A stretch of DNA of 37,645 nucleotides from a bacterium DOLZORAL124_38_8. GTDB taxonomy: Bacteria > Patescibacteriota > Gracilibacteria > UBA4473. A program made the translations under genes and the position numbers. Numbering within the stretch: position 1 is the stretch's first letter; each line of letters starts with the position of its first letter. The notes beneath the pieces are model-generated. The model did no database searches. It saw nothing but the letters and a program-made list of their open reading frames with translations, and was not told the DNA's origin. Below, one piece after another: positions 16,289 to 24,754 of the stretch. The stretch spans positions 1-37,645 of the forward strand of contig PDQG01000004.1 of assembly GCA_002747745.1 (NCBI GenBank), written 5' to 3'.

Positions 16289-19200
16289 TTATTCTTCACT
16301 CACCCCAATTTCGTCTTCAACATCATGCATTCCATCTACTACATCATCTTCTTCAACTGCTTCATTTACATCTTCTGATTCGTGCATCAATTCTTCCGCA
16401 TCAGCCTCTTTTCGCAACATATCTTCTCCTGTGTCTCGTTCTAATTCCAACAAATCATCTCCTTTTTTCAAATCAACTCGTAATCCCAACGATTGTAATT
16501 CTTTTACCAAGACATTAAACGATTCTGGCAATGAAACTAACTCAATTGGTTTTGATTTTACGATTGATTCGTAACACGCCGAACGACCTTTTACATCATC
16601 GGATTTAATGGTCAACATTTCTTGCAAGATATTCGCGGCTCCGTGAGCTTCAAGTGCCCACACCTCCATTTCTCCGAACCGTTGTCCCCCATTTTGAGCT
16701 TTCCCTCCAAATGGTTGCTGAGTCACCAATGAGTATGAACCCACCGAACGTGCGTGCACTTTATCTTCTACCATGTGCACCAACTTCAACATGTATACGG
16801 TTCCTACTACCGTTCGGTGATCAAACGGTTCCCCCGTTTTTCCGTCAAACAATTGTTGTTTCCCATCTTCTGGCAATCCAACATGTTTTAGGAATTCTTG
16901 GATTTTATCCATTTTAATTCCATTTAGTACTGGCGTAGCAATTTTAATACCCATTCGTTCAGCCGCCGCCCCAAGATGCGTTTCCAAAATTTGCCCGATA
17001 TTCATCCGTGCCGATACCCCCAATGGGTTCAAGATAATATCCACTGGTCGTCCATCAGCCGTGTATGGCATATCTTCGGCTGGAACAATTCGAGAGATAA
17101 CCCCTTTATTCCCGTGCCGACCGGCCATTTTATCTCCGGCTTCAAGGTGGCGCATTTGCGCTACATACACTTTTACTCGTTTCAAAACTCCATTTGGAAG
17201 TTCATCACCATTGGCTTTTTCTAATATTTCAACTCCAATCACTTTTCCTCCTGAACCCCGTGGGATTCGCAAAGAAGTATCTTTTACATCTTGCGCTTTT
17301 TCTCCAAAGATGGCTCGCAACAATCGGTCTTCTGCTGACAACTCAGTTTCTCCTTTTAGGGTAACTTTCCCCGCCAAAATATCTCCGGCTAACACCGTCG
17401 CCCCGATTCGCACAATTCCGTTCTCATCCAAATCTTTCAATTTAGCAGCGGCTACGTTTGGAATATCCGCGGTTAATTCCTCGGCTCCCAATTTCGTGTC
17501 TCGCACATCTAATTCATAATCTTCAATATGAATCGAGTTAAACAACCCTTCTCGCACAATTCGGTCTGACACAATCACGGCATCTTCGTAATTCAATCCA
17601 CCCCAAGGCATATAGGCTACTCGCAAATTTTGCCCCAATCCAGCTTCTCCGTCTTGCACACTTGATCCATCAATCAACACATCACCTTCTTTTAATTCCA
17701 TGCCTTTTTCTACTCGCACTCGTTGCATAATAGCCGTCGATTGATTGGTTCGTTCAAAATTTCGTGGATAAAATTCGTACGTTTTTCCCGATTTTCCTTT
17801 AAATTTAACCCGCACTCCATCGGCCGAAACTACCGTTCCGTCTTCTGGAGCTTTCACCGATTGATCGGCAGACGCCACTTTTTCCATTCCTGTTCCAACC
17901 ACTGGTGATTGTGGTTTGATCAAAGGTACGGCTTGCCGTTGCATGTTCGATCCCATCAAGGCCCGAGTATTATCATCGTGTTCCAAGAACGAAATTAACG
18001 AAGTCGAAAGTGACACAATTTGTTGTGGAGAAATATCCATATGCGTAATCATACTTTCGTGGTACGTTCCTGGTTCAAACGAGTTCCGTGCTGAAATTTG
18101 CGTTTTCGCAAACTCTCCATTTTCTTTCAACAAAGTATTCGCTTGGGCTACACACATATTTTTTTCTTGTTCAGCACTATAATAATCGACTTCATCAGTA
18201 ATGTAAGCTCGCACTGGCACCACTTTCAAATCTTTTACTTTTTTCAAGGTTTCGGCTAACTTTTTATCCACCTCTGTTCCTTTTTCGGCTACCACTTTTT
18301 TTCCGTCAAGCACGTTTACGCTCAACATTCGACCAATAGCCGCTTTTCCGTCATTTTTAACGGTGTGAGCAATCGTTCGGTATGGAGTCAAAATAAATCC
18401 GTAGTCATCGGTTTTAGCATACGACGCCAAGTGCAACACCAACCCAATATTTGGTCCTTCTGGCGTTGTTACTGGACAGATTCGCCCGTAATGACTCACG
18501 TGCACATCCCGCACATCAAACCCAGCTCGTTCTCGAGAAAGCCCTCCTGGACCCATCGCCGAGATTCGTCGTTTATGTTCTAACGCCGCCAATGGATTGG
18601 TTTGATCCATAAATTGTGACAATTGAGAACTCGCAAAGAATTCGTGCATGGCCGCTGTAATTGGTCGGCAGTTTACAATTTGCGTTGGTGTTACGGTTTC
18701 CAAATCGACAATCGACATTCGGTCTCGCACAATTCGTTCGGTTCGCAACAACCCTACTCGGAATTTATTTTGGATTAATTCTCCTACTCCTCGCAATCGT
18801 CGATTGGCTAAATGATCAATATCGTCTTTTCCGGTTCCTTTTCCGGCATTATTCGCCAAGAACCCTTTTACCAATTCTACAAAATCTTCCACCCGGAACA
18901 CGCGCCCTTCGGCATTATCTTTTGTTTTAAGACCAAATTTTTCGTTAATTTTAAATCGTGCAATTGGCCCCAAATCGTATTTTCGTGGATTGTGGAACAT
19001 ATCTTCCAGAAACGCTTTGGCATTTTCTGGCGTCGCTAAATCTCCTGGTCGAATTCGTTTGTACACTCCTTGCCATGCGTCTTCCGGCGTTAATGATTCG
19101 TCTTTGGCTAAGGTCTTAAGAATTGGATTTTCTTCTTCGTCCATCCCTTTCAATTCTTTTTTGAACAACGCCAAAATTTCATCGTTTGTTTCGTACCCAA

Positions 19201-19828
19201 AGGCTCGCAAGAACATCGTTACCGGGATTTTTCGTTTTCGGTCTACTTTTACCCAAACTAACCCTCGTTTATCGGTTTCAACTTCAAGCCACGCTCCTCG
19301 TTTTGGAATCATTTTTGCTTGGTATTTTCCAGGCAAAGATTGACTTTCAAGGTAGAAAATACCAGGACTTCGTACAATTTGTGTTACAATAATTCGTTCA
19401 ATTCCGTTTACAATAAAGGTTCCATCATCTGTAATAACTGGAATTTGCCCAAAATACACATCTTGTTCTTTAATTTCGCCTGTTTCTAAGTTTGTCAAAG
19501 CTACTGAGGCTCGAATAACTGATTCGTAATTCAACCCTTTCTTTTTACACACAAAAATATCATTTTTCGGATCTTCCAATTCAAACTTCAAAATTTCCAA
19601 CTTCAATTTTTTTCCAGTCGAATCAACAATTGGATTGATTTCATCAATCAATTCTTGAATTCCTGTTTCAATAAATTTCCAGTACGATTTTGTTTGTACT
19701 TCAATCAGGTTTGGCATAGGAAATTCTCGAGGCACGTTCGAGAAATAATACCGATTTCCATCTACGAAGGTCGGTTCTAAATTTGCCGGAAACTTGATTT
19801 TCGAATTTGTTGTAGCGGTTTTAGCCAT
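16289..19828 (-). CDS. rpoB: DNA-directed RNA polymerase subunit beta
   Basis: The 1179-residue beta subunit is full length for a compact bacterial form. The rifampicin-pocket region is clear (LSQFMDQTNPLAALEHKRR, then ISAMGPGGLSRERAGF), with Asp, His and Ser at the usual key positions. Further conserved blocks include VTTPEGPNIGL, GDKMAGRHGNKGV near the active centre, and SVGSYSLVTQQPFGGKAQ with GEMEVWALEAHGA near the C-terminus. After the normal end (around GLRVDLKK) there is an extra acidic tail of about 60 residues, mostly Asp and Glu. No rpoC follows: a terminator and an unrelated gene do. Upstream are an ORFan and a structured leader, without rplJ-rplL. The gene is therefore probably monocistronic. 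Confidence 0.98.
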   Translation of the reverse strand: MAKTATTNSKIKFPANLEPTFVDGNRYYFSNVPREFPMPNLIEVQTKSYWKFIETGIQELIDEINPIVDSTGKKLKLEILKFELEDPKNDIFVCKKKGLNYESVIRASVALTNLETGEIKEQDVYFGQIPVITDDGTFIVNGIERIIVTQIVRSPGIFYLESQSLPGKYQAKMIPKRGAWLEVETDKRGLVWVKVDRKRKIPVTMFLRAFGYETNDEILALFKKELKGMDEEENPILKTLAKDESLTPEDAWQGVYKRIRPGDLATPENAKAFLEDMFHNPRKYDLGPIARFKINEKFGLKTKDNAEGRVFRVEDFVELVKGFLANNAGKGTGKDDIDHLANRRLRGVGELIQNKFRVGLLRTERIVRDRMSIVDLETVTPTQIVNCRPITAAMHEFFASSQLSQFMDQTNPLAALEHKRRISAMGPGGLSRERAGFDVRDVHVSHYGRICPVTTPEGPNIGLVLHLASYAKTDDYGFILTPYRTIAHTVKNDGKAAIGRMLSVNVLDGKKVVAEKGTEVDKKLAETLKKVKDLKVVPVRAYITDEVDYYSAEQEKNMCVAQANTLLKENGEFAKTQISARNSFEPGTYHESMITHMDISPQQIVSLSTSLISFLEHDDNTRALMGSNMQRQAVPLIKPQSPVVGTGMEKVASADQSVKAPEDGTVVSADGVRVKFKGKSGKTYEFYPRNFERTNQSTAIMQRVRVEKGMELKEGDVLIDGSSVQDGEAGLGQNLRVAYMPWGGLNYEDAVIVSDRIVREGLFNSIHIEDYELDVRDTKLGAEELTADIPNVAAAKLKDLDENGIVRIGATVLAGDILAGKVTLKGETELSAEDRLLRAIFGEKAQDVKDTSLRIPRGSGGKVIGVEILEKANGDELPNGVLKRVKVYVAQMRHLEAGDKMAGRHGNKGVISRIVPAEDMPYTADGRPVDIILNPLGVSARMNIGQILETHLGAAAERMGIKIATPVLNGIKMDKIQEFLKHVGLPEDGKQQLFDGKTGEPFDHRTVVGTVYMLKLVHMVEDKVHARSVGSYSLVTQQPFGGKAQNGGQRFGEMEVWALEAHGAANILQEMLTIKSDDVKGRSACYESIVKSKPIELVSLPESFNVLVKELQSLGLRVDLKKGDDLLELERDTGEDMLRKEADAEELMHESEDVNEAVEEDDVVDGMHDVEDEIGVSEE

Positions 19829-19945
19829 TTTAATTCAATTAAAAATAGTAAATAAACACAGCTATAAAATCCAAAATCACCACTTTTTAAGCGGTCTTTT
19901 TTTTGTTTTTTTGGCCGAAAGCGAATAATTGATCAATCACTTCGC
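19829..19945 (-). promoter_or_regulatory. Possible structured 5' leader of rpoB
   Basis: If the promoter at 19951-19978 is right, rpoB has a leader of about 115 nt, long for this window. It holds GCGAA/TTCGC arms enclosing an ATTGATCAAT palindrome (19921-19945). It also holds a hairpin ACCACTT/AAGCGGT (19879-19895, one A-C mismatch), flanked on the plus strand by eight T residues. The T run is on the wrong strand for terminating rpoB, so it may stop antisense transcripts or may be a leader stem. Confidence 0.35.
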
Positions 19946-19950
19946 GCGCG

Positions 19951-19978
19951 AATATAAGAAAAATAAGAAATACGTCAA
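19951..19978 (-). promoter_or_regulatory. Promoter of rpoB
   Basis: TTGACG (19973-19978), 16 bp, TATATT (19951-19956). It lies between the ORFan stop and rpoB and is the best promoter-like match there. Confidence 0.5.
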
Positions 19979-20045
19979 TAATTTTTAAGAGTTATTTCAA
20001 ACTTCTTTTCTTATTCTCACCTCTGAAACTCTTATAAAAAATTAA

Positions 20046-20783
20046 TTATAGAAGATTCTTAGCAGCATCTATCTTTTCACACATTTTTTGCTTTATAATT
20101 TCATAATCACCACCACATAACTCTTCAATATTCTCTAATACAGATAACCAATTTTCCAAATCCGATAATTTATACTCTTTATTAAAATCAACATTAAGAA
20201 TATTTTTAGCAAGCGTTTCTCCCATCATTTTCTTAGTCCCAGAAAAAGATGTATCACTAATAGCCCCAGCTCTATCAACATACTTAATATAATCTTCAGC
20301 AAACGCCGCCCTTAAACGAGGCTCCATTTCACAAAAACTGCTATAAATCTTCCCCACATAAATCTTCGCTAACAACTCTTTTTCTGTGCTAAGGTCTACA
20401 CCGTTAGAACTCTCAAGCTCAACCACCTGGTCTACCGCGTTTTTGAACCACTCAAAATGCCATCCCTCTTCATGATTTATCAAATCACGAAACTCCATGA
20501 CAATAGTCCCCACATTTTTCAATAATCCCAGATTCCCTTCAAATCTATTCAGTTCAGCATCAAGAACTTTTACATCTCCATCTCCAATAACCCCCATTTC
20601 TTTATAGCAATCCCCCACAGAAGAAACTGGATTTAAGTGCACCCTCTGATTATGTTCTAAAATGATTTTATTCACTCGTCTAGATGCCTCCCATTTTTTT
20701 ACAGCTTCAGAAAGCTTTTCTTCTGGCATCCCTGTAAAACCCTCTAGAACATTTTTGTTTCCGTCCAAATATAGACCCTTCAT
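20046..20783 (-). CDS. Unrecognised protein with atypical codon use
   Basis: The 245-residue protein begins MKGLYLDGNKNVLEGFTG. It looks soluble, mostly helical and acidic, without signal peptide, membrane helix or a catalytic motif I know. One central stretch, INHEEGWHFEWFKNAV, has His and Glu residues that could bind metal, but this is weak. I chose ATG 20783 over an upstream in-frame TTG at 20792. Arginine is coded mainly by AGA/AGG (5 of 8), unlike the CGA-rich neighbours, and the gene has its own strong promoter. It separates the M23 gene from rpoB and is probably a late arrival. Confidence 0.7.
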   Translation of the reverse strand: MKGLYLDGNKNVLEGFTGMPEEKLSEAVKKWEASRRVNKIILEHNQRVHLNPVSSVGDCYKEMGVIGDGDVKVLDAELNRFEGNLGLLKNVGTIVMEFRDLINHEEGWHFEWFKNAVDQVVELESSNGVDLSTEKELLAKIYVGKIYSSFCEMEPRLRAAFAEDYIKYVDRAGAISDTSFSGTKKMMGETLAKNILNVDFNKEYKLSDLENWLSVLENIEELCGGDYEIIKQKMCEKIDAAKNLL

Positions 20784-20815
20784 TTTATACAAAATAATTT
20801 ATAAATTTCATTCTC

Positions 20816-20844
20816 ATTATAAACTCAATGAACAAAAAAGTCAA
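20816..20844 (-). promoter_or_regulatory. Strong promoter of the ORFan at 20046-20783
   Basis: TTGACT (20839-20844), 17 bp, TATAAT (20816-20821), one base from consensus overall. The predicted leader is about 26 nt. The -35 sits just past the stop codon of the M23 peptidase gene. Confidence 0.7.
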
Positions 20845-20850
20845 CAATTT

Positions 20851-22230
20851 TTATTTCACCACCGTCAATGGGTCAACATGTTGCCCATTTTTAAACATTT
20901 CCCAGTGCAAATGCGCCCCCGTCGTAAACGGACCAGACCCTTCCATTCCAGGTGCTCCACCAGACAACGCAATTCGTTGCCCTTTTTTCACCACATCTCC
21001 TTCGCGCACTAAGATTTTCCACAAATGTCCAAATAACGTATACGTGTTTCCTTTATGTCCCAAAATAACATACGCATAATCTAACCCACTTTGCGAAACC
21101 TTCTGTACCACAGCGTCTTTCGGTGCATACACGGGCGTTCCTTGTGGAGCCAATAAATCCACGCCCAAATGAACCCGCCCCAATTTTTTTTGGTAGTTTT
21201 TATCTTTAAAGCCAGCCGTCACTTTTCTCGGAATTTTTAACGGAAACACCCACTCGGTTTCGACCACTTTAGGCATTTCTATCACCGACGTCTTGGCAAT
21301 CGGAGTCAACAAAGCTTCGGCCAAACTCGGTTGTTTTTTTTCTAATAATTTTCGTTCGATTTTACGAGCGTTATCTTGCAACGAAATCAAATATTCCGTG
21401 GCTCGTTGCTGCGCAAAGTTTTTTTGCGAAAGGGCGTCTTGTACCTTGGTTAAATCTTTTTTTACCACCGCTAATTTTTTTGCTTTACTCTGTGCCAATT
21501 GGGCTAAAATTTTTTCTTGATCGGTAATATCTGTTTTTAGCCGTGCATACTTTTCAAAAAATCTTTTCGCTTCCCCTTCTCGCAACGTTAATTCGCGTTG
21601 CAGAGTGTCTTGTTTTTTTAAAAATGCTAATTTTTGTGCTTGATAATTCCGTACTTGTTTTTTCTCTTCAAGAATTTGCGACACGGTTTTCTGACTAAAC
21701 AACCAATCTAAAAGCGAAATTCCCGAACCGTGCCCTCGTGACTCATTTTGAATAAATTTTTTATTCAAAAAGGCGTTAAAGCGTTTTTTTTCGGCTCGTA
21801 ATTGATGTCGCAGAACAGACACATTATATTCTAATTGATCTGAAGTCTTTTTCCATTTTCGTTCTAAGGCTGAATATTCTGCTAATTTTTTCTTGGCTAA
21901 ATTTAAATCAACGTCCAATAACGATAATTCTTTTTGTAAATTTTGTTTTTGATTGGCTAATTCATACAACCGAGACTGAGTTTGCACAATATCGGCATCA
22001 AACTCTCGCAAAGCCCCATATTCTTGCAAAATGGTTTGTTTTATGCGTTCTAAGTCGGCTTCCGTTGGGTTTTGGGGCACGTACAAAGTTGGTTTTGCAG
22101 TATCTGGAGAGAAAATATTCTCTAGCAACGAATTAAATTCGTGACTCATACTTTGTGCTTGTACTAACACAGGAAACAACAAGACCACCAACCAAATTTT
22201 TTGCTTCATTTTATTTTTGTTCAGAGACAT
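20851..22230 (-). CDS. Secreted M23 (LytM/EnvC-type) murein endopeptidase
   Basis: The 459-residue protein has a signal peptide (hydrophobic core IWLVVLLFPVLVQA). A long coiled coil (about residues 60-310) follows, and a C-terminal LytM/M23 domain (about 330-459). Zinc ligands are present: His354 and Asp358 in HLGVDL, and the HLH motif at 440-442. The peptidase should therefore be active, unlike degenerate EnvC activators. Enzymes of this type cut peptide cross-links in the cell wall, usually during division. It starts 34 bp after the DciA-like gene and probably shares its transcript. A second ATG at 22209 would give a shorter signal peptide. Confidence 0.92.
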   Translation of the reverse strand: MSLNKNKMKQKIWLVVLLFPVLVQAQSMSHEFNSLLENIFSPDTAKPTLYVPQNPTEADLERIKQTILQEYGALREFDADIVQTQSRLYELANQKQNLQKELSLLDVDLNLAKKKLAEYSALERKWKKTSDQLEYNVSVLRHQLRAEKKRFNAFLNKKFIQNESRGHGSGISLLDWLFSQKTVSQILEEKKQVRNYQAQKLAFLKKQDTLQRELTLREGEAKRFFEKYARLKTDITDQEKILAQLAQSKAKKLAVVKKDLTKVQDALSQKNFAQQRATEYLISLQDNARKIERKLLEKKQPSLAEALLTPIAKTSVIEMPKVVETEWVFPLKIPRKVTAGFKDKNYQKKLGRVHLGVDLLAPQGTPVYAPKDAVVQKVSQSGLDYAYVILGHKGNTYTLFGHLWKILVREGDVVKKGQRIALSGGAPGMEGSGPFTTGAHLHWEMFKNGQHVDPLTVVK

Positions 22231-22264
22231 AATACCCCAAATCTAAATTTTTCCAATCGACAAA

Positions 22265-22561
22265 TTAAACATTCACGATTTTTATATATTCCACGTGTTT
22301 CAAGACTTCGTCTTGCTTAAATACGTCCAAAATTGTTTGCGTTTCTAAAAATAATTTAGATTTAGCCGCCGAACTCTGTGCCGCGACCGAAAGCCCGCCA
22401 TCGACAAACTTTTTCGGCGTCCAGAATTCAGCCAACGCTGGATAGTTTTTTTGCAGTACGGTTTGCGCTCGTTTACATACTAACGCGGCAGACACCTGAC
22501 GAGTCAAGCCGTATTTTTGCAACGACCCTGCTAATAAATTGCCAGCTTTTTCAAACCCCAT
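22265..22561 (-). CDS. DUF721/DciA-like protein
   Basis: The 98-residue protein fits the small DUF721 (DciA) domain: an N-terminal helix region, a central LSVAAQSSAAKSKLFLETQTIL stretch resembling the family's L.V.v.ssawa.eL...k..il segment, and a short final beta strand (VEYIKIVNV). DciA loads or supports the replicative helicase in bacteria without DnaC. Here the family is recognised from pattern and size only, and the conserved tryptophan is replaced. It heads a minus-strand pair with the M23 peptidase and is divergent from prfB. Confidence 0.55.
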   Translation of the reverse strand: MGFEKAGNLLAGSLQKYGLTRQVSAALVCKRAQTVLQKNYPALAEFWTPKKFVDGGLSVAAQSSAAKSKLFLETQTILDVFKQDEVLKHVEYIKIVNV

Positions 22562-22570
22562 ATCAACCTA

Positions 22571-22598
22571 TTTATAGAGCAAAAAAAACACAAGTAAA
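22571..22598 (-). promoter_or_regulatory. Promoter of the DciA-like gene
   Basis: TTTACT (22593-22598), 16 bp, TATAAA (22571-22576), ending 9 nt before the ATG. Its -35 falls within an inverted repeat, ACAAGTA/TACTTGT, that also covers the prfB -35. Confidence 0.45.
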
Positions 22599-22607
22599 GG
22601 CAAATAC

Positions 22608-22636
22608 TTGTGAACCAACTCCGTTTTTTGTATATT
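22608..22636 (+). promoter_or_regulatory. Promoter of prfB
   Basis: TTGTGA (22608-22613), 17 bp, TATATT (22631-22636), ending 12 nt before ATG 22649. It would leave a leader of only a few nucleotides. Confidence 0.45.
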
Positions 22637-22648
22637 AAAATTCGAACC

Positions 22649-23725
22649 ATGGAAAAAAAAGATTTACTACAACGAGCCGCCAGCCTACAGGCACAATTTA
22701 AAAGTATTGAATCAAAACTTGATTTGTGTACCAAGAAAGACCTTCAAAAACAGCTGAAGACGCAAACCGAAGCCCCAGATTTTTGGAACCAACCAACCGA
22801 AGCACAAAAAATTTCACAAAAACTGGCACAAACCGAGAAATACATCAACACCTGGGAACATTTTCCAACCGAAATACAAGAACTCACTGATTTAATTGCC
22901 ATTTCAGAAGATTCTGATTTGGACATGCTTGACGAAAGTTTACACGAAATTGAAACAAAATTTACAACCGCCGAAACTCAAATGTTGCTTTCGGGCGCAT
23001 ACGATGACCACGCAGCCATTATTTCTATTTTCACCGGCAACGGCGGGCAAGACGCCGAAGATTTTTCGCAGATGTTGTACCGAATGTATTTGCGGTGGAG
23101 CGAACAAAACGGATTTCAAACCAAAATTTTGGAAGAATCATTCTCGGACGACGGGCTCAAATCTGCCACCTTTGAAGTAAACGGAGCCTTGGCTTACGGC
23201 TTACTTAAATCAGAACACGGCGTACACCGATTAATTCGCCTCTCGCCTTTTAATGCCAAAAATCTACGCCAAACTTCGTTTTCGCGCATCGAAGTTATTC
23301 CCCAAATCGAACAAGAAACCGATATACAACTCGAAGACAAAGATTTGCGGATTGATGTGTTTCGAGCGGGAGGAAACGGCGGACAATCGGTCAACACCAC
23401 CGATTCAGCCGTACGAATTACCTATTTACCACTCGGACTTTCCGTTTCGTGCCAAAACGAAAAATCACAACTCCAAAACAAACAATCAGCCTTAAAAGTA
23501 TTAAAATCGCGCTTACTTCAGCTCAAACTCGAACAAAACGCCCAAGAAATCAACGAACTAAAAGGCGGACTTATCGAAAACTCGTTTGGGTCGCAAATTA
23601 GGACCTACACCCTGCAACCGTATAAATTAGTCAAAGACCATCGTACCAACACAGAACATTCAAACCCCGACAAGGTTTTAGACGGTGATTTACAAGTCTT
23701 TATTGATTCGTTTTTACGTCAGTAA
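22649..23725 (+). CDS. prfB: Peptide chain release factor 2
   Basis: The 358-residue release factor (from ATG 22649) has the RF2 recognition tripeptide SPF (about residues 199-201) and not the RF1-type PxT. It also has the peptidyl-hydrolysis motif GGNGGQSVN (GGQ at 244-246). RF2 reads UAA and UGA. The gene has no internal programmed frameshift, the usual autoregulation that relies on an early UGA, and it reads straight through. An in-frame GTG at 22610 would overlap the promoter, so ATG is preferred. The last 26 bp overlap the 3' end of the convergent gene. An RF2 gene is notable here because no gene in the window ends in UGA. Confidence 0.96.
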   Translation: MEKKDLLQRAASLQAQFKSIESKLDLCTKKDLQKQLKTQTEAPDFWNQPTEAQKISQKLAQTEKYINTWEHFPTEIQELTDLIAISEDSDLDMLDESLHEIETKFTTAETQMLLSGAYDDHAAIISIFTGNGGQDAEDFSQMLYRMYLRWSEQNGFQTKILEESFSDDGLKSATFEVNGALAYGLLKSEHGVHRLIRLSPFNAKNLRQTSFSRIEVIPQIEQETDIQLEDKDLRIDVFRAGGNGGQSVNTTDSAVRITYLPLGLSVSCQNEKSQLQNKQSALKVLKSRLLQLKLEQNAQEINELKGGLIENSFGSQIRTYTLQPYKLVKDHRTNTEHSNPDKVLDGDLQVFIDSFLRQ

Positions 23726-24224
23726 GAGCCTCCATTTTAAGAGTGTTTAATAAACGACGACGAAGAGGATCAAGTTCTTCTGGCTGAGCGACATACAAAA
23801 CATCTATTTCAGGCGCTGACAATTTTAACGGTTTTTTATCTTTATCAATAAAGTTTAAATTAATAGTAACATTTGAAAAATCCCCCTGCAATACCTGTTC
23901 AATTTTGGCTTTAGTATTCAAAGTCTCCCGTTTAAACAAGTCTTTCCTCATTGTTAGAGCATTCAAAATCAAAAGCCAAACCAATATGGTAATTTCTATG
24001 CGAAAAATCGAATAAAGTCTCTTTTCAAAAGCAGAATCAAACTTATTTTCTGCATAAAAACTCTTCCAACAGAATTTCTCGTTTTCATCATTCGAATCAA
24101 ATATAATGTCCGCCCACAAAAACGCTGCAAGGATACAGATTACCCAATAAAGACCCTGCCCCATTGCTTCCAAGGTATCATTTTTAGATATTCTGTCTGA
24201 AGAATCTTTTAATTTAAAACTCAT
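23700..24224 (-). CDS. Unrecognised small membrane protein
   Basis: The 174-residue protein has two hydrophobic helices (about residues 24-44 and 74-92) separated by a short charged loop with one cysteine. A soluble C-terminal region of about 80 residues contains a probable beta segment (NVTINLNFID). No known motif. Arginine codons are mixed (AGA, AGG, CGT, CGC, CGG, but no CGA), unlike neighbouring housekeeping genes, which hints at recent acquisition. The -10-like TACTAT (24231-24236) lies 6 nt before the ATG. It overlaps prfB tail to tail by 26 bp. Confidence 0.6.
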   Translation of the reverse strand: MSFKLKDSSDRISKNDTLEAMGQGLYWVICILAAFLWADIIFDSNDENEKFCWKSFYAENKFDSAFEKRLYSIFRIEITILVWLLILNALTMRKDLFKRETLNTKAKIEQVLQGDFSNVTINLNFIDKDKKPLKLSAPEIDVLYVAQPEELDPLRRRLLNTLKMEALTDVKTNQ

Positions 24225-24268
24225 TCTTCTATAGTATTAAAACAAATTTTAATAAATTGCAAATATTT

Positions 24269-24724
24269 CTACTCTTTATGAAAATTTGAACCGGCTTGTA
24301 TTTCAAACGCACGATACAATTGTTCACAAGCCATATGTCGCACCAAGTTTCGCGTCCACACCATTTTACCAAATCGTAGTTTGGCGTTGGCTCGATTTAA
24401 TACTTTTGGGTGTAACCCATGAGCGCCCCCTAGGACAAACACTAAATCTCCAAAGGTTTCTTGTTGTTTTTTTACCCAAACCGAAAATTCAACCGAATCA
24501 AGGTCTTTCCCGCGTTCATCAAAGGCTACCACAAACGATTTTTCAGAAATTTTTGACAGAAACAAATCCGCCTCTTTCTCTTTGGTTTTAGCAACATCCG
24601 ACAACCCCGCTTGTGGCAGGGCGACTAACTCAAAATTAGTCCGAAAGTTTATTCGCTTTATCAACTCTTTTTCTTCCGCTGAAATTTCCCCCGTTTTGCC
24701 AAAAAAATACAATTTTACTTTCAT
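24269..24724 (-). CDS. rlmH: 23S rRNA (pseudouridine-1915 N3)-methyltransferase
   Basis: The 151-residue SPOUT methyltransferase matches RlmH. It has FVVAFDERGKDLDS (substrate/SAM region), the knot motif FVLGGAHGLHP, and the C-terminal LVRHMACEQLYRAFEI..G..FHK. RlmH methylates pseudouridine 1915 in helix 69 of mature 70S ribosomes, using S-adenosylmethionine. The family motif GGPxG reads GGAHG here. A GGGAG run lies just before the ATG. It is divergent from a lipoprotein gene, with only 30 bp between the start codons. Stop codon TAG. Confidence 0.93.
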   Translation of the reverse strand: MKVKLYFFGKTGEISAEEKELIKRINFRTNFELVALPQAGLSDVAKTKEKEADLFLSKISEKSFVVAFDERGKDLDSVEFSVWVKKQQETFGDLVFVLGGAHGLHPKVLNRANAKLRFGKMVWTRNLVRHMACEQLYRAFEIQAGSNFHKE

Positions 24725-24734
24725 TTTCTCCCTA

Positions 24735-24744
24735 ATTATAGAAT
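24735..24744. promoter_or_regulatory. Overlapping divergent -10 elements, rlmH and lipoprotein gene
   Basis: Minus strand TATAAT at 24735-24740 lies 10 nt before the rlmH ATG. Plus strand TAGAAT at 24739-24744 lies 10 nt before the lipoprotein ATG. The whole spacer between the two start codons is 30 bp. Confidence 0.45.
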
Positions 24745-24754
24745 AATCATCTTG

